From assembly GCA_035492775.1 (NCBI GenBank), contig DATJIW010000075.1, forward strand, positions 62,001 to 126,000: a stretch of 64,000 bases of DNA. The letters run 5' to 3'. The notes under the pieces were generated by a model. It had not been told where the DNA came from, ran no database searches, and saw only the letters and a program-made list of their open reading frames with translations. The position numbers and the translations under genes are program-made. This document shows, one piece after another, positions 19,104-26,043 of this stretch; within the stretch, counting starts at the first letter, position 1, and each line of letters begins with the position of its first letter. The DNA comes from DATJFQ01 sp035492775 (GTDB taxonomy: Bacteria; Acidobacteriota; Vicinamibacteria; Vicinamibacterales; 2-12-FULL-66-21).

Positions 19104-19943
19104 GTGAAAATCGCACTCGTTCAGCAGCACGCCACCCCCGACAAAGCCGCGAACGTCGCTCGAGGCCTCGAAGCCGTCGATCTCGCCGCGGCAGCCGGAG
19201 CGTCGGTCGCCATATTCGCGGAACTGGCCTTCGAACGCTTTCATCCACAGCGACCGGCAAGCGGCGCGTTCCTCGACCTTGCCGAATCGATACCCGGGCC
19301 GACAACGGAAGCGTTCTGCGACCGCGCCCGGCGCCACGGCATTGTCATCGTCCTGAACCTTTACGAGCGCTCCGGCGCGCGCGCCTACGATTGCTCTCCC
19401 GTCATCGACGCGGACGGCCGGCTGCTCGGGCGCACGCGCATGATCCACATCACGGACTATGCGTGCTTTCACGAGCAGGGCTACTACACGCCTGGCGATA
19501 CGGGAGCTCCGGTCTACGATACGCGGGCCGGGCGGATCGGCGTGGCGATCTGTTACGACCGGCATTATCCCGAGTACATGCGGGCGCTGGCAGTGGCTGG
19601 CGCAGACCTCGTCGCGGTACCGCAGGCGGGAGCCGCCGGCGAGTGGCCCGAAGGGCTGTACGAAGCCGAAATGCGTGTGGCGGCGTTTCAGAATGGATAC
19701 TACGTCGCGCTCTGCAACAGGGTCGGCACCGAAGAGTGCCTCACGTTCGCGGGTGAGAGCTTCGTAAGCGCTCCGAACGGCCAGGTGATCGCACGGGCCC
19801 CGGAAGCCGAAGACACGGTTCTGTACTCCGAGATCGATCTGTCGTCTGCGGCGCGTTCGCACGCACGCCGCTTGTTCCTCCGGGACCGGCGTCCAGAGCT
19901 TTACGCCGACTGGGTGCAGCCGCCCGTCGGAGCGCGTTCGTGA
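19104..19943 (+). CDS. Carbon-nitrogen hydrolase (nitrilase superfamily)
   Basis: 279 residues, GTG start. The nitrilase fold is evident: Glu40 in FAELAFERFHP, Cys150 in GVAICYDRHYPEYMR, and FHEQGYYTPGDTGAPVY as in N-carbamoylputrescine amidase and beta-ureidopropionase. The expected catalytic lysine (RK-x-H) is replaced: the segment reads RTRMIHI, with Met113 two positions before His115. The protein may belong to a subfamily with a shifted lysine or altered chemistry, so I do not assign a substrate. Its stop overlaps the start of the lipocalin-like gene (GTGA). The gene order (secreted protein, nitrilase, lipocalin-like, lipoprotein) is tight enough for one operon. Confidence 0.85.
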   Translation: MKIALVQQHATPDKAANVARGLEAVDLAAAAGASVAIFAELAFERFHPQRPASGAFLDLAESIPGPTTEAFCDRARRHGIVIVLNLYERSGARAYDCSPVIDADGRLLGRTRMIHITDYACFHEQGYYTPGDTGAPVYDTRAGRIGVAICYDRHYPEYMRALAVAGADLVAVPQAGAAGEWPEGLYEAEMRVAAFQNGYYVALCNRVGTEECLTFAGESFVSAPNGQVIARAPEAEDTVLYSEIDLSSAARSHARRLFLRDRRPELYADWVQPPVGARS

Positions 19944-20356
19944 CGGACCGGCTGGTCGGCACGTGGCGTCTCGTCGCATACGAAACCGTCGACGCCTCGG
20001 GCCGGCGCGGAAAACCGTATGGCGATGCGGTCGGCCGCCTCACGTACGACGAGCGCGGCAACATGTCGGGTCAGGTCATGCGTCCTGACCGTGGACGTGT
20101 GGAAATCGGCAAAGGCGACGCGCAGCAGGTGCGCGCGGCCTACGTGGGATACATCGCGTACTTCGGAACGTACGAGGTGGATCCCTCGAACGCGCGCGTG
20201 ACCCATCATGTGCACGGTTCTCTGAACCCCGCATGGGTAGGAGGCGATCAGGTGCGCGACATGCGCTTCGACGGAGACCGGCTCGTTCTGAGCACGCAGG
20301 TCACGAAGGGCACGGGCCAGCAGATCGTGCATACGCTCACGTGGGAGCGATGCTGA
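19940..20356 (+). CDS. Lipocalin-like domain protein
   Basis: 138 residues, GTG start overlapping the nitrilase stop. The sequence begins LVGTWRLVAYETVDASGRRGKPYGDAVGRLTYDERGNMSGQVMRP, the signature of the small bacterial lipocalin-like domain, and continues through beta-strands such as AYFGTYEVD, VTHHVHGSLNPAWVGGDQVR and LVLSTQV. No signal peptide is seen, so it is probably cytoplasmic. Proteins of this type likely bind small hydrophobic ligands, but the ligand is not predictable. The 3' end overlaps the following lipoprotein gene by 7 nt (ATGCTGA). Confidence 0.82.
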   Translation: MTDRLVGTWRLVAYETVDASGRRGKPYGDAVGRLTYDERGNMSGQVMRPDRGRVEIGKGDAQQVRAAYVGYIAYFGTYEVDPSNARVTHHVHGSLNPAWVGGDQVRDMRFDGDRLVLSTQVTKGTGQQIVHTLTWERC

Positions 20357-20805
20357 GGCGCGCCGCGCGGCTGTGGCTGTGCGCACTATCGGCGCTTGTC
20401 GCCGCATGTGCGGGCGTCCGCAGCGAGAGCGACGTGTTCGCCACGCTGCAGGAAGCCAAGGCCGCGGGGGCGATCGATCGAGGCTGGGTGCCGGCCGGTC
20501 TTCCAGACGGGACGACGGATCTTCGAGACGCCCACGTGCCGGCAGGAACGCACTGGGGGCTCTTCTCGTTTCCTCCATCCGACGCTGCACCGTTGCACGC
20601 GCTGCTCGCCGACGAGATCACGGCGTCGCCGCCGCCCTGCAATCCACCCGGTCGATTCGAATGGTGGCCGCGTCTGCTGCGGACGCCCATCAACCTCGAC
20701 ACCGCACACCAAATCGGACTGCGCCTCTATAGGTCGCGCGACGCGCGGCGCGTGTTTGCCATCAATTGGAATCAGGGCATGGGATATTACTGGAGCTTGC
20801 AATAA
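20350..20805 (+). CDS. Putative lipoprotein of unknown function
   Basis: 151 residues. Residues 1-20 form a lipoprotein signal with lipobox LVAAC, so Cys20 should be lipidated. The mature part is about 130 residues with no domain I recognise; it contains LQEAKAAGAIDRGWVPAGLPDGTTDLRDAH and a C-terminal WPRLLRTPINLDTAHQIGLRLYRSRDARRVFAINWNQGMGYYW. The latter pattern (ALR or DTA near Trp-rich ends) occurs in small envelope proteins annotated only as hypothetical. It is coupled to the lipocalin-like gene by a 7-nt overlap. The stop codon abuts a heptamer repeat array. Confidence 0.75.
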   Translation: MLRRAARLWLCALSALVAACAGVRSESDVFATLQEAKAAGAIDRGWVPAGLPDGTTDLRDAHVPAGTHWGLFSFPPSDAAPLHALLADEITASPPPCNPPGRFEWWPRLLRTPINLDTAHQIGLRLYRSRDARRVFAINWNQGMGYYWSLQ

Positions 20806-20838
20806 CTCCCAACTCCCAATTCCCAACTCCCAATTAAT
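20804..20838. repeat. Heptamer tandem repeat array
   Basis: Units are AACTCCC, AACTCCC, AATTCCC, AACTCCC and a degenerate AATTAAT. The array begins at the TAA stop of the lipoprotein gene and lies in the short gap before the convergent LRR gene (stop at 20857). It is the same CCCAAYT family as at 154 and 22954. Confidence 0.8.
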
Positions 20839-20856
20839 CAATCGTCTCGCGAAGGG

Positions 20857-22776
20857 TCACTCATAAGAGACGTCGACGCCTGGCGGGAATGCCTGCACGA
20901 CGGCTGGTGTGAGACGTCGGCCGGAGACGCGCAGCTCGCGGAGCTGCGGGAGACGCGTCAGCCGCGCGACGCCTGCGTCGGTCAGGCCATGACAGGCATC
21001 GAACGTGATGCGCTCGAGCGTCTGCATCCGCGACAGAATCTCCGGCGTGTGGTCGGTGATGGTCGTGTAGCTGTTGAAGTAGTGCCGCAGGTGCATGCCG
21101 CTGATGTAGTCGGTCGCGCGGTCCGTCGTGTCGCGACAGTACATCAGGATCAGCGACTCCAGCCGGTCGCACTTCGCAATGTGGCGATAGCCTTCGTCCG
21201 GGACATCCATCGGCATGAGCTCCCGGAGCGCCGGATACGACGGAAGCGTTGCCAGGCCGGCGTCGTCCACGTTCAGACAGCTCACTGAAAGGCCCTGGAG
21301 CGCGGGCATCTCGGCCAGCGCCGCGAAGCCGCGCCGCCGCAGGTTGTGGCAGCGGCGGCCCCAGATGTATTCGAGCGAGCGCGAGCGCGCCAGCGCGATG
21401 AATCCCTCGTCGCCCGCCGTGGTGTCCTGTGCGCTGAGCGCGCGCAGCTTCGGCATCGCCGCGATCGCCGGCATCCAGTCGTCCTTTGCGTCAACGCTGA
21501 GGACGGTGAGGTTCGACAGCTCGATCAGCGGTTCGAGGCCCGCTGCCGTGAGCCGCAGGCGGCTGTCGTCCAGATCGAGGGAGAACAGTCCGTTCAAGTC
21601 GCGCAAGGCCTTCATGCCCTCGTCTGTGAACGGGCCGCGAAGCGAGAGATGGTTGGGCAGCAGACGCTCGCCAAGGAGCGACAGGCGCGCCTCCCGGCCG
21701 TGCCATCTCTCGAAATGGGGAAACTCGCGCAGGACCGCAAGTCCGGCGTCTGTGACGCCGATGCCGCTCGTGAACTCACGCAGGCGCGGCTTCCCTGCGA
21801 GCGCACGGATGGCGCCGTCGCCGGTATCGGTCCACGACAGGTTCACTGCTTCGAGGGCGTCGCAGCGTGCGAGGTGTGCGACACCCGTGTCGGTGATCCT
21901 CGTCCCCGACAGCGAAAGCCATCGCAGTGAGGGGAGTTGCGGCAGGACCTCGAGCGCACGGCCGGTGATGGCGGTACCGCTCAAGTCGAGCCGCTCGATG
22001 CGCGTCGCGCCCGCGAGATGCACCACTCCCTCGTCGGTGACAGCCCGTGATCCGCCCAGCATCAGCCCGGCGACGCTGCCCGCGGCCGCGATCCGAGCGA
22101 GCGCGGCGTCGGTCATCTGGCCGTGCGCATGGAGTTCGGCGTCCGGATGCGAGGCGAGGGACGCGAGCATCGAGTCCCAGTCGCGGGACCGTGCGATTGC
22201 TCTCCCGCGCGATGATGCGCCGTGCGGCATCAGCTCGATCGGTTTTGCCGCGTCGAGAAGGGCCGCCGGCGTCGAGGAGGTGAACCGGCGGACCTCGTCC
22301 CAACTGGCGAAGCCATGCTCGACCGCGACGAGATACCGTGCGTCATCGATCGTGATCTCGACGTCGTCTCCGGGGTGTGCCGCACGCTTGCCGAGGTCCA
22401 GCTGGACGTACGTGCGCATCGCGGACCATGCACGGCGGTGCCAGGTGTAGCCGTAGTGGCGCTCCATGGCTTCTGGAGTGCCGGTGCGATAGGCCTCGAG
22501 CAGTGCCTCTGCCGCGGCTTCGTAACGTGCGAGCGAGCGTTCACTTTTCGTTCGTCGGGCGGCAACCGCTACGGCGAGATCCGCCCAACCGTCGAAGCCG
22601 TGTTCACGGGCGAGTGCATGCTGCACGTCCCGCAGCGTCGGCGATGGCCGGCAAAGGGGGAGAGCTCGTGCGAGCCGATCGTGTGCGGCGCTGTCGCCGG
22701 CACGCAGCCGCTTCAGCCAGCGGCGCGCTTCGTTCTTGAGACTGTCGAGACTCAGGCGCGGGGATCCGTCAGCCAT
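20857..22776 (-). CDS. Leucine-rich repeat protein with N-terminal helical modules
   Basis: 639 residues. From about 205 to the end there are roughly fifteen LRRs of 23-26 residues of the GALA/AMN1 type, for example VAHLARCDALEAVNLSWTDTGD and LEVLPQLPSLRWLSLSGTRITD. The N-terminal 170 residues are helical and contain two copies of an H-G-F-x-x-W-x-[DE] motif: ALAREHGFDGWADL and LVAVEHGFASWDEV. This module is seen at the head of some bacterial ankyrin and LRR proteins. There is no signal peptide. LRR proteins bind partner proteins; no target is apparent. ATG 22776 is preceded by GGAGGAAGG at good spacing. Confidence 0.85.
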   Translation of the reverse strand: MADGSPRLSLDSLKNEARRWLKRLRAGDSAAHDRLARALPLCRPSPTLRDVQHALAREHGFDGWADLAVAVAARRTKSERSLARYEAAAEALLEAYRTGTPEAMERHYGYTWHRRAWSAMRTYVQLDLGKRAAHPGDDVEITIDDARYLVAVEHGFASWDEVRRFTSSTPAALLDAAKPIELMPHGASSRGRAIARSRDWDSMLASLASHPDAELHAHGQMTDAALARIAAAGSVAGLMLGGSRAVTDEGVVHLAGATRIERLDLSGTAITGRALEVLPQLPSLRWLSLSGTRITDTGVAHLARCDALEAVNLSWTDTGDGAIRALAGKPRLREFTSGIGVTDAGLAVLREFPHFERWHGREARLSLLGERLLPNHLSLRGPFTDEGMKALRDLNGLFSLDLDDSRLRLTAAGLEPLIELSNLTVLSVDAKDDWMPAIAAMPKLRALSAQDTTAGDEGFIALARSRSLEYIWGRRCHNLRRRGFAALAEMPALQGLSVSCLNVDDAGLATLPSYPALRELMPMDVPDEGYRHIAKCDRLESLILMYCRDTTDRATDYISGMHLRHYFNSYTTITDHTPEILSRMQTLERITFDACHGLTDAGVARLTRLPQLRELRVSGRRLTPAVVQAFPPGVDVSYE

Positions 22777-22953
22777 GACACCTTCCTCCGTAACGCCCGA
22801 CGTCCGCTGAGTTCAGGCAGGAGAAAGGCCGACCTGCGATCCGCCTTCTGGAGTTGGGTGGGAGAATTCCCTTGCCGCGGACAGGAGGCGCCCCAATGCG
22901 CGCTTCGACGATTGTGATCACAGTCGGGTCACAGCGTCAATTGATGCCTTGTT

Positions 22954-22988
22954 CCCAACTCCCAACTCCCAACTCCCAATTCCCAATT
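22954..22988. repeat. Heptamer tandem repeat array, five units
   Basis: CCCAACT three times followed by CCCAATT twice, in perfect 7-bp register. It ends in TTTGGC... just as the array at 154-188 does (CCAATTTGGC in both), so the two copies share flanking sequence. It lies in the gene-free stretch 22777-23194 between the LRR gene and tRNA-Phe. Confidence 0.85.
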
Positions 22989-22993
22989 TGGCT

Positions 22994-23187
22994 GCAAGCC
23001 CGCGGCGGAGCGGCGTCGGCGGAGCCGACCGTGAGCACAGGGGGCGCGGGAAGGGAAAGGGACGGGCGCGAGCGAAGTCGACGCGCGCCTGCGGCCGCAA
23101 GCCCGCGGCGGAGCGCAGTCGGCGGAGCCGACCGCGGGCGCGCAGCGAGCGCGGGGAATGGAAAGGGGACCCGCGCGAGCGAAGTCT
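22994..23187. repeat. Two tandem ~100-bp repeat units beside tRNA-Phe
   Basis: The block starting GCAAGCCCGCGGCGGAGCG at 22994 recurs at 23097, 103 bp later. The shared GCGCGAGCGAAGTC near the end of each unit is 107 bp apart (23066 and 23173), so the units differ by small indels. Each unit contains a hairpin GTCGGC-GGA-GCCGAC (23015-23029 and 23118-23132). Together with the heptamer array this accounts for most of the 418-bp stretch 22777-23194; I see no gene there. Confidence 0.75.
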
Positions 23188-23194
23188 AAGAAGG

Positions 23195-23267
<73 letters not shown>

Positions 23268-23366
23268 ACGAAGAGTCGCTGACGGGCAGAACCCCGATCA
23301 TACCAAATCGTTCGCGTGGTCCGTCAGCGGTTGCCGTCAGACCGTCAGCGGTTGTCGCGGTTGGAA

Positions 23367-23392
23367 TACGGCGGCCCACAGCGGCCGCCGTA
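23367..23392 (-). terminator. Possible recA terminator hairpin
   Basis: TACGGCGGCC and GGCCGCCGTA form a perfect 10-bp stem with a 6-nt loop (CACAGC), 9 to 35 nt past the recA stop. No U-run follows on the minus strand, so intrinsic termination would be weak; it may mainly protect the 3' end. Two copies of CCGTCAGCGGTTG lie just beyond (about 23320-23355). Confidence 0.45.
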
Positions 23393-23401
23393 CGACGACT
23401 C

Positions 23402-24430
23402 TTACACGGCGACTTCTTCGGTGACGAGGCCGAGTTCTTTGCGCACCTTGGCTTCGATCGAGCGGAAGATCTCCGGATTGTCCTTCAGGAATTGCTTGAC
23501 GTTCTCGCGGCCCTGACCAAGACGCTCGCCGCTGTACGCGAACCACGTCCCGCTCTTTTCGACGATCTTCCGATCGACGGCGAGATCCAGCAGGTCGCCT
23601 TCGCGCGAGATGCCTTCGCCGTACATGACGTCGAACTCCGCTTCGCGGAATGGCGGCGCAACCTTGTTCTTCACGATCTTCACGCGCGTGCGCCCGCCAA
23701 CCACCGTATCGCCATCCTTGATGGCGCCGATGCGCCGGATATCGACCCGCACCGATGCGTAGAACTTCAGTGCGCGTCCGCCGGTCGTCGTTTCGGGATT
23801 GCCGAACATCACGCCGATCTTCTCGCGGAGCTGGTTGATGAAGATGAGGCACGTTTTCGACTTCGACACGACGCCCGTCAGCTTGCGGAGCGCCTGCGAC
23901 ATGAGCCGCGCCTGCAGGCCCACCTGCGCATCGCCCATCTCGCCCTCGATTTCGGCGCGCGGCACCAGCGCGGCGACCGAGTCCACGACCACGACGTCGA
24001 CGCCGCCGGAGCGCACGAGCACTTCGACGATCTCGAGCGCCTGTTCGCCGTTGTCCGGCTGCGAGACGAGCAGGTTTTCGAGGTCGACGCCGAGCTTCCG
24101 GGCATACTGCGCGTCGAGCGCATGCTCCGCGTCGACGAACGCGGCCATGCCGCCGCCCTTCTGCGCCTCGGCAATCACCTGTAGCGCCAGCGTCGTTTTG
24201 CCGGACGATTCCGGCCCGAAGATCTCGATGACGCGGCCGCGTGGCATGCCGCCGATGCCCAGGGCGTAATCGAGGCTGACGGAGCCCGTCGAGATCGCGG
24301 GAATCTGGGCGACAACGTCCTTTGCGCCAAGCCGCATGATCGAGCCCTTGCCGAACTGTTTTTCAATCTGCCCGACGGCCATCTCGATGGCCTTCTGGCG
24401 CTCGCGGTCGTTCCGATCGTCTACTGCCAT
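23402..24430 (-). CDS. recA: DNA recombinase RecA
   Basis: 342 residues, full RecA length. It forms ATP-dependent filaments on single-stranded DNA for recombination and the SOS response. The polymerisation helix is at about 9-28, Walker A GPESSGKTT at 72-79 and Walker B in VVVVDSVAAL. The L2 region is seen as FINQLREKIGVMFGNPETTTGGRALKFYASVR. The ATG at 24430 follows AAGGAGCGCC, an excellent ribosome site; the longer open frame upstream contains the promoter. No recX, lexA or cinA gene is adjacent. A strong sigma-70 promoter and a dyad lie upstream. Confidence 0.97.
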   Translation of the reverse strand: MAVDDRNDRERQKAIEMAVGQIEKQFGKGSIMRLGAKDVVAQIPAISTGSVSLDYALGIGGMPRGRVIEIFGPESSGKTTLALQVIAEAQKGGGMAAFVDAEHALDAQYARKLGVDLENLLVSQPDNGEQALEIVEVLVRSGGVDVVVVDSVAALVPRAEIEGEMGDAQVGLQARLMSQALRKLTGVVSKSKTCLIFINQLREKIGVMFGNPETTTGGRALKFYASVRVDIRRIGAIKDGDTVVGGRTRVKIVKNKVAPPFREAEFDVMYGEGISREGDLLDLAVDRKIVEKSGTWFAYSGERLGQGRENVKQFLKDNPEIFRSIEAKVRKELGLVTEEVAV

Positions 24431-24486
24431 GGCGCTCCTTCTACGATCTGCCTGTGTGGTGTCCCGAACCCTCGGGCGGTGCCTCA

Positions 24487-24515
24487 TTCTAGAGTCGTGC
24501 CCGGCCGCTGTCAAG
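24487..24515 (-). promoter_or_regulatory. recA sigma-70-type promoter
   Basis: On the minus strand, TTGACA (24510-24515), a 17-bp spacer and TAGAAT (24487-24492), about 57 nt upstream of the recA ATG. Directly upstream of the -35 is ACTTTCGC, which matches one arm of the dyad at 24578-24600. Confidence 0.75.
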
Positions 24516-24577
24516 CGAAAGTCGATCTGCTTGTGTGGCTTAGTGTGTAATAACTCAGTCACTTACGACGCCATGAG

Positions 24578-24600
24578 ACTTTCGCCTCAATTGCGAAAGT
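24578..24600. promoter_or_regulatory. Dyad ACTTTCGC-N7-GCGAAAGT upstream of recA
   Basis: A perfect 8-bp inverted repeat with a 7-bp spacer, lying 148-170 bp upstream of the recA start and between it and the DUF457 gene stop. A single arm recurs at 24516-24523, touching the recA -35 box. This is a candidate regulator (possibly SOS) site. No T-run follows, so it is unlikely to be a terminator for the upstream gene. Confidence 0.55.
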
Positions 24601-24650
24601 GTGCAGATTCTTCACTCACGGGCGCGGTCGTGATCGTTGGTTTTTGAAGA

Positions 24651-25139
24651 CTACCGTGTTGCGCTGACAGGGCGGGTCACACGGACCACGACCCACGCGA
24701 GCGGCAGCAGCAGCACGAGTTCAACGGCGAGTGCCACCACATTGAAGTAGATGAATCGTCCGCCGAGCCAGTATTGCCGCGAGACGGACGGGAAGATCGC
24801 GATCGGCGAACGGTAATACGCCCCGTTGAACGGCCAGAGTGCAGGGATGCCCAGCGGCGGCCACGAGTCGGCTCCGAGCCAGTCGAGCAGGACGTGCGAT
24901 CCCCACGCCGCAGCGCCCGCAGCGGCCCATTTCGGCGATCGGGTCAGGGCGAACGTGACGAGTCCGGCCAGGAGAGCAACGCCCACACTGTGGGAGATCC
25001 CGCGATGCGCCCCAACGAGGAGGTCGAGATCCGCTGCCGCGCCCATGGCCGCAAGGACCCAGAGCGCCCTTCGCGAGCGGCCCGTGATGGGCACGCCCGC
25101 CGCGATTGCACCCAGCGCGTGCCCGACGGGAGACGGCAT
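24651..25139 (-). CDS. DUF457/YdjM-family membrane protein
   Basis: 162 residues, mostly membrane-embedded with about four transmembrane helices. The family pattern of conserved His and Asp residues is visible: MPSPVGHALGAIAAG at the start, AADLDLLVGAHRGISHSVG in the middle, and WGSHVLLDWLGADSWPPLGIPALWPF, which is the usual LLD-x-x-x-x-x-G signature. Members are annotated as inner-membrane, possibly metal-dependent hydrolases; the reaction is not established. ATG 25139 begins the conserved VGHALG motif. It lies 10 nt downstream of the 3-hydroxybutyryl-CoA dehydrogenase stop and is probably cotranscribed with it. Confidence 0.85.
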   Translation of the reverse strand: MPSPVGHALGAIAAGVPITGRSRRALWVLAAMGAAADLDLLVGAHRGISHSVGVALLAGLVTFALTRSPKWAAAGAAAWGSHVLLDWLGADSWPPLGIPALWPFNGAYYRSPIAIFPSVSRQYWLGGRFIYFNVVALAVELVLLLPLAWVVVRVTRPVSATR

Positions 25140-25149
25140 CGGTTGTCTT

Positions 25150-26013
25150 TCAGTAGCGGTAAAACCCTTTGCCTGACTTGCGGCCGAGGTGACCGGCCGC
25201 GACCATCCGCCGCAGCAGCGGGCAGGGGCGATACTTCGGATCGCCGAAACCCTCGTGCAGCACGTTGAGGATCGCCAGGCACACATCCAGGCCGATGAAG
25301 TCCGCGAGCGTGAGCGGTCCCATCGGGTGATTCATCCCGAGCTTCATGACCGTGTCGATCGCCTCGGCGGTCCCGACGCCTTCCATGAGCGCAAAGATCG
25401 CTTCGTTGATCATCGGCATCAACACGCGGTTCGCGATAAACCCGGGATAGTCGTTCGCTTCGACCGCCGTTTTGTTCAGGCGGATGCACAATTCGGTCGC
25501 CGTCAGCATCGATGTCGCCGACGTCGCCTGGCCGCGGACGATCTCCACGAGCGCCATCAGCGGCACCGGATTCATGAAGTGCATGCCGAGCACTTTGTCG
25601 GGTCGCTTCGTTGCGGCCGCGAGCACGGTGATGGAGATCGACGACGTGTTCGACGTCAGCATGACGTCCGGCCGGGTGACGGAATCCAGCCACTCGAACA
25701 CCGATCGTTTCGCATGAACGTCTTCGGCGATCGCTTCGACGACGTAATCGACATCCGCGAACGCCTGCAGGTCCGAGCCCATCGTGATGCGTCCGAGCGC
25801 CGCGTCGCGATCCGTCGCGGAAAGTTTCCCCTTTTCGACGAAGCGGGCGAGACTTCTTTCGATCGTGGTCCGCGCACGCTCGAGCGCCGCGGGAATCGCG
25901 TCGCACAGCCGCACGTCGAATCCGGCTTGCGCAAACACCTGCGCGATCCCGTTCCCCATGGTCCCGGCGCCGACGACGCCGACCTTCGCGATCGCAGGTT
26001 TTGGTTCAGTCAT
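25150..26013 (-). CDS. 3-hydroxybutyryl-CoA dehydrogenase
   Basis: 287 residues, cytoplasmic. It oxidises (S)-3-hydroxybutyryl-CoA to acetoacetyl-CoA, or the reverse, with NAD(P). The Rossmann motif GAGTMGNGIA (15-24), catalytic His145 in GMHFMNPVP, Glu157 in VEIVRG and the C-terminal dimerisation segment PGFIANRVLMPMINEA are all typical of the Hbd/PaaH family, as is the length. The thiolase gene lies 30 nt upstream on the same strand, so the two likely catalyse consecutive steps between acetyl-CoA and 3-hydroxybutyryl-CoA. No crotonase or acyl-CoA dehydrogenase gene is nearby. Confidence 0.95.
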   Translation of the reverse strand: MTEPKPAIAKVGVVGAGTMGNGIAQVFAQAGFDVRLCDAIPAALERARTTIERSLARFVEKGKLSATDRDAALGRITMGSDLQAFADVDYVVEAIAEDVHAKRSVFEWLDSVTRPDVMLTSNTSSISITVLAAATKRPDKVLGMHFMNPVPLMALVEIVRGQATSATSMLTATELCIRLNKTAVEANDYPGFIANRVLMPMINEAIFALMEGVGTAEAIDTVMKLGMNHPMGPLTLADFIGLDVCLAILNVLHEGFGDPKYRPCPLLRRMVAAGHLGRKSGKGFYRY

Positions 26014-26043
26014 GGATCGACCTGATTCGGAAGCCGAACGCCG

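Noticed and set aside
22954..22988. CRISPR-like array
   Set aside because: The repeat unit is only 7 bp without spacers, and no cas gene is present; it is a simple tandem repeat.
24578..24600. Terminator for the DUF457 gene
   Set aside because: The dyad has a 7-nt loop but no following T-run, and its half-site recurs at the recA promoter, which fits an operator better.
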